A stretch of DNA of 9,481 nt from DASZIT01 sp035948855 (GTDB lineage: Bacteria; Actinomycetota; Acidimicrobiia; Acidimicrobiales; RAAP-2), in contig DASZIT010000086.1 in the NCBI GenBank assembly GCA_035948855.1, positions 1-9,481 on the forward strand, read 5' to 3'. The translations under genes and the position numbers were made by a program. Under the pieces are notes generated by a model. The model made no database searches. It was not told the origin of the DNA and worked only from the letters and a program-made list of their open reading frames with translations. This document shows positions 6,893-9,481 of this stretch, one piece after another. The stretch's first letter is position 1; each line of letters starts with the position of its first letter.

Positions 6893-7730
6893 CGGGGGGT
6901 CCGTCTCCCCGGTCGCGGTCGGCGAACACCTCCTTCATGGAAGTGCGCGACTTGCGTTCCTCGAGAGCCGTGAGGGCAGTGGCGGTGTTGTGCATCCAGT
7001 GGTGAGCCATGAAGTGGTACTTCCAGGAGGCGGACTGGCCCATGAGGTCGGCGGTCTGGTTGATGGTGTCCTTGACCACCTGGGCGGTGGCCGGCGGCAC
7101 CAGGGCGATCCGCTCCGCCAGTTGGTGCGACCGCTCAGCCAGTTCCGCGGCGGGGACGACCTGGTTGACCAGTCCGAGCCGCCAGGCCTCCTGGGCGTCG
7201 ATGATATCCCCGGTCCACAGGAACTCCTTGGCCTTCCGGATGCCGAGCTCCCAGGGTTCGACCAGCAGTTCGACCCCGGCGCCGGTCATCCGCAGCACCG
7301 GATTGGAGAACCGGGCATCGTCGGCCGCCACGATCAGGTCGCACATGCAGGCCAGCATCAGCCCGGCGGCGATGCAGCTCCCCTGCACCGAGGCGATGGT
7401 GGGTTTGCGGAAGTCGTGGATCTTCTTGCAGCGATCGAAATACATCACCTTTTCGTGATGCATCTTCCCCTCCGGTGTCTCCCGCATCAGCCGCCACTTG
7501 TCCGGCTCGGTGTCACCGACGATGGCCTTGAGGTCGTGCCCCGACGAGAAGTGCTTGCCCGCCCCGGCCAGGATCACCACCCGGACGGCGTCGTCGGCGT
7601 CGGCCTCGTCGAAGGCGGCATCCAACTCATCGAGGAGCTGGGTGTCCTGGGCATTGGCCACTTCCGGTCGGTTCATGGTGAGGGTGGCGACCGCGCCGTC
7701 CACCTCGTATCGGATCACCTCATAGCCCAC
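6882..7730 (-). CDS. Enoyl-CoA hydratase/isomerase (crotonase) family protein lacking both catalytic glutamates
   Basis: A 282-residue crotonase-fold protein that should bind an acyl-CoA and stabilise its thioester oxyanion. The first oxyanion-hole element is FSSGHDLK (61-68) and the second lies in SCIAAGLML (118-126). Aligned to rat enoyl-CoA hydratase, the Glu144 position is Met125 and the Glu164 position is Val145; their 20-residue spacing is preserved, so the alignment is sound. Simple water addition by the standard mechanism is therefore doubtful. Isomerase, hydrolase or another crotonase activity is possible. An extra segment after the first oxyanion loop (about residues 70-95) and the His/Trp-rich C-terminal stretch (WKYHFMAHHWMHN) are unlike classical hydratases. 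The start is GTG 7730, set by AAGGAG seven bases upstream; an in-frame GTG at 7772 would add 14 residues encoded across that ribosome site. It lies 42 bases after the ACAD gene and overlaps the CoA-transferase by 11. Confidence 0.9.
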   Translation of the reverse strand: MGYEVIRYEVDGAVATLTMNRPEVANAQDTQLLDELDAAFDEADADDAVRVVILAGAGKHFSSGHDLKAIVGDTEPDKWRLMRETPEGKMHHEKVMYFDRCKKIHDFRKPTIASVQGSCIAAGLMLACMCDLIVAADDARFSNPVLRMTGAGVELLVEPWELGIRKAKEFLWTGDIIDAQEAWRLGLVNQVVPAAELAERSHQLAERIALVPPATAQVVKDTINQTADLMGQSASWKYHFMAHHWMHNTATALTALEERKSRTSMKEVFADRDRGDGPPGEH

Positions 7731-7737
7731 GACGTCT

Positions 7738-7743
7738 CTCCTT
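7738..7743 (-). promoter_or_regulatory. Ribosome binding site that sets the crotonase start
   Basis: On the minus strand AAGGAG lies seven bases before the GTG at 7730. A longer reading frame from GTG 7772 would translate through this site and has no comparable signal, so the shorter start is preferred. Confidence 0.7.
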
Positions 7744-7772
7744 CCGGCCTGCCCGATCCCAACCCGGCGCAC

Positions 7773-8954
7773 TCATCCTCGGGGCAGGCCCAACACGCGC
7801 TCTCCGACCAGTGTCCTCTGGATCTCATTGGTGCCGGCGAAGATCGACGAGGCCTGATAGTAGAGCCAGGACCTCTGCCAGGTACCGTCCCCCGGGTTGT
7901 CGCTGGCCCCCTGCCAGAGGGAGGCGGCCGGCCCGAGCACGGCCATGACCGTCTCGTGGAGTCGCTGGGACATTTCGCTCCAGTACAGCTTGAGGGCACT
8001 TCCCTCCGGTCCGGGTGCCTCGCCACGCTCCAGGCGGGTGAGGGTCCGCCAGTTGTGCAGCTGGAAGGTCTTGACCTCGATGTAGGCCTCGGCCACCCGC
8101 TGGCGGATGCCCCAATCGTCGAATCCGCGCTCGCGGGTGCGGGCCAGCTCCAGCAGCTCCAACAGCAGCTGGCAGTGGATGCCGAGCTGACGGGGGTTGA
8201 CCCCCCGCTCATGGGTGAGGGTGGCGTTGGCGACCGTCCACCCCTCCCCGGGCCGGCCGACCAGGTGGGCGTCGGGGACGAAGACGCCGTCCAGCAGGAC
8301 CTCGTTGAACTCCGCTTCGCCGGTGATCTGCACCAGGGGTCGGACCTCGACCCCGTCGGCGTGCATGTCCACCACCAGGCAGGAGATTCCCTGTTGGCGC
8401 TTGGGGGCATCCGGCTCGCTGCGGGCGAGGCAGAGGCCCCAGTCGGCGAACTGCGCGTAGGAGGTCCAGACCTTTCGACCGGACAAGCGGTATCCGCCTT
8501 CCACTCGTTCGGCCTTGGTGGAGAGTGACGTGAGGTCGCTGCCGGCGTCGGGCTCGGAGAACAACTGGCACCACAACTCCTCGGCGCCGAGGATCGGCGG
8601 GAGCCACTGCTGTTGCTGGTCGGCCGTACCGTGGGCCAACAAGGTGGGGGCGACCAGGTTGATGCCGATCCGGCCCACCAACTCGGGTGCCCGGGCCCGG
8701 GCGAGTTCCTCGGTGACCACAAAGTGCTCGGCCGGTCCGAGGCCGCGCCCGCCCATCTCCACCGGCCAGGTGATCCCCACCCACCGGCCGGCGGCCAGAC
8801 GGGCCTGCCAGGATCGCCCGAAGGCGACACTCTCGTCGAGGTCGGGGTTGCGCGGCGGCAAGCCGACGCCGTACTCCCACGGGAGATTCTCGACCAGCCA
8901 TCGGTGGAGCTCGGCTCGCAACTCTTGCTGTTCGGGCGTGATCCGCAGGTCCAT
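7773..8954 (-). CDS. Acyl-CoA dehydrogenase, alpha-type catalytic subunit
   Basis: A 393-residue ACAD of normal length. It carries the flavin loop FSEPDAGSD (132-140), KVWTS (161-165) and the C-terminal signature FAGTNEIQR (372-380). The usual base position of medium-chain enzymes (Glu376) is Ala373. Glu249 in THERG aligns with the isovaleryl-CoA dehydrogenase base and is the probable catalytic residue. The FAD-adenine motifs RxxFG and QxxGGxG are missing (RTRERGF and GPAASLW stand near those places). This is the pattern of the alpha chains of mycobacterial alpha2beta2 steroid ACADs (FadE26/FadE28 type), which borrow FAD contacts from a beta chain. It closely resembles the C-half of the fused protein at 2675-4894. 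It is first in a minus-strand operon with the crotonase and CoA-transferase and is divergent from a beta-like ACAD. No clear ribosome site precedes the ATG. Confidence 0.93.
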   Translation of the reverse strand: MDLRITPEQQELRAELHRWLVENLPWEYGVGLPPRNPDLDESVAFGRSWQARLAAGRWVGITWPVEMGGRGLGPAEHFVVTEELARARAPELVGRIGINLVAPTLLAHGTADQQQQWLPPILGAEELWCQLFSEPDAGSDLTSLSTKAERVEGGYRLSGRKVWTSYAQFADWGLCLARSEPDAPKRQQGISCLVVDMHADGVEVRPLVQITGEAEFNEVLLDGVFVPDAHLVGRPGEGWTVANATLTHERGVNPRQLGIHCQLLLELLELARTRERGFDDWGIRQRVAEAYIEVKTFQLHNWRTLTRLERGEAPGPEGSALKLYWSEMSQRLHETVMAVLGPAASLWQGASDNPGDGTWQRSWLYYQASSIFAGTNEIQRTLVGERVLGLPRG

Positions 8955-8969
8955 TCGGGCCAGCTTGGC

Positions 8970-8998
8970 ACATTGGTCCCGGGCCCATCCGGCGCCAA
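8970..8998 (-). promoter_or_regulatory. Weak candidate promoter for the minus-strand operon
   Basis: On the minus strand TTGGCG (8998-8993) and CAATGT (8975-8970) are spaced by 17 bases and would start transcription near 8963, just before the ATG at 8954. The match to consensus is partial. It lies in the 96-bp gap shared with the divergent ACAD. No full KstR-type site is visible in this gap; the nearest thing is AACcgGTG at 8997-9004. Confidence 0.25.
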
Positions 8999-9036
8999 CC
9001 GGTGTGTGTCGTTCACCCGCCGAGGGACGCCAGCCG

Positions 9037-9042
9037 TAGACT
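9037..9042 (+). promoter_or_regulatory. -10 element giving a probable leaderless transcript
   Basis: TAGACT fits TAnnnT and ends eight bases before the GTG at 9051, the same arrangement as at 4947-4952. A -35-like TTCACC sits at 9012-9017 with a long 19-base spacer. There is no ribosome site before the GTG, which fits a leaderless mRNA. Confidence 0.45.
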
Positions 9043-9050
9043 CCCGAGCC

Positions 9051-9481
9051 GTGGACTTCGACTTGTCGGCGGAGCAGACGGACCTGCGCGACGCCGCCGC
9101 CAATTTGCTCGATGGCTACGCGTCACCGGAGCGGGTCCGCGAATTCGTGGGTTCGGGTCTGGACCCGGTCGGCCCCGGCGGCTTCGACACCACCCTGTGG
9201 GCGGCCATGGCCGAGCAGGGATGGCTGGCCATCGAGCGGCCCGAGGAGGACGGAGGGCTGGGCCTCGGCATGGTCGAGGTGGCGGTGTTGTGCGAGGAGC
9301 TCGGACGGCGGGTGGCCCCGGCCCCCTTCATCGGGACCATCGTGGCCCTGGGCGCGTTGGCCGACGCCGCCGAAGACGACGGGTGGTCGGATCGCCTGGC
9401 TACCGGCGAGGCGGTGGGATGCGTGGCCTGGTCGGCCGACCCGGGGTTGGTGACCGATGCCACCGAGGACGGCCGGTGCCT
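9051..9481 (+). CDS. Acyl-CoA dehydrogenase, N-terminal part, cut by window edge; probable beta-type subunit
   Basis: The frame is open from GTG 9051 to the last base, giving 143 complete codons. It begins DFDLSAEQTDLRDAAANLL, the usual first helix of an ACAD. EQGWLAIERPEEDGGLGLG and VLCEELGRRVAPAPF follow, which are the conserved blocks of the N-terminal helical domain. These blocks are closer to the N-half of the fused ACAD (AQGWLGIHIPERWGGQGYG, then GRSLLPGPF) than to the alpha-type ACAD across the gap. I therefore read it as a beta-type chain that would supply FAD-adenine contacts to the neighbour. The motifs that would prove this lie beyond the edge. The start is chosen because it begins the homologous region and sits eight bases after a -10 element. 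Confidence 0.85.
   Translation, partial: MDFDLSAEQTDLRDAAANLLDGYASPERVREFVGSGLDPVGPGGFDTTLWAAMAEQGWLAIERPEEDGGLGLGMVEVAVLCEELGRRVAPAPFIGTIVALGALADAAEDDGWSDRLATGEAVGCVAWSADPGLVTDATEDGRC

Noticed and set aside
6708..8528. 606-codon open frame on the plus strand opposite the CoA-transferase, crotonase and ACAD genes
   Set aside because: It spans parts of three well-supported minus-strand genes and shows no recognisable domain; it is a codon-bias shadow.
8997..9004. AACcgGTG in the divergent gap as a second KstR-type site
   Set aside because: One base of the core half-site and both outer fixed positions fail the TnnAACnnGTTnnA pattern.

Overview
The window is high-GC DNA (about two thirds G+C by eye) with GTG/TTG starts, a P450 with its own ferredoxin, and several acyl-CoA dehydrogenases (ACADs) of the kind abundant in mycobacteria and other actinobacteria. 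I infer an actinobacterium, possibly a mycobacterial relative or a member of the Acidimicrobiia; the sequence alone does not settle the genus. All recognisable genes except one belong to oxidative breakdown of a CoA-activated substrate.

Layout. (1) 1-877, plus strand: C-terminal part of an acyl-CoA synthetase cut by the window edge, followed by a hairpin. (2) 878-1037: a 160-bp promoter region. It holds a perfect match to the TnnAACnnGTTnnA operator known for the mycobacterial sterol-catabolism repressor KstR, an overlapping 17-bp inverted repeat, and a plausible -35/-10 pair under both. (3) 1038-4894, plus strand: cytochrome P450, a small 3Fe-4S ferredoxin, and a 739-residue protein made of two fused ACAD halves (FadE34-like layout). 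(4) 4961-5605, plus strand: an unrecognised protein with one N-terminal membrane segment and an apparently leaderless start. (5) 8954 down to 5639, minus strand: a probable operon of an alpha-type ACAD, a crotonase-fold protein lacking both usual catalytic glutamates, and a CaiB/BaiF CoA-transferase whose start overlaps the crotonase stop. (6) 9051 to the right edge, plus strand: N-terminal part of another ACAD, divergent from the minus-strand operon and apparently leaderless.

How it may work together (inference): the P450 and ferredoxin would hydroxylate an unactivated carbon, the synthetase or the CoA-transferase would attach CoA, and the ACADs and the crotonase-fold protein would shorten or open the acyl chain. 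The KstR-type operator and the fused and alpha/beta-type ACADs are known hallmarks of sterol side-chain degradation, so a steroid or similar polycyclic isoprenoid is the leading guess for the substrate. No ferredoxin reductase, thiolase, ring-degradation gene or regulator gene lies in the window. I found no RNA gene, insertion sequence, CRISPR array or origin, and no gene-free stretch longer than 160 bp.
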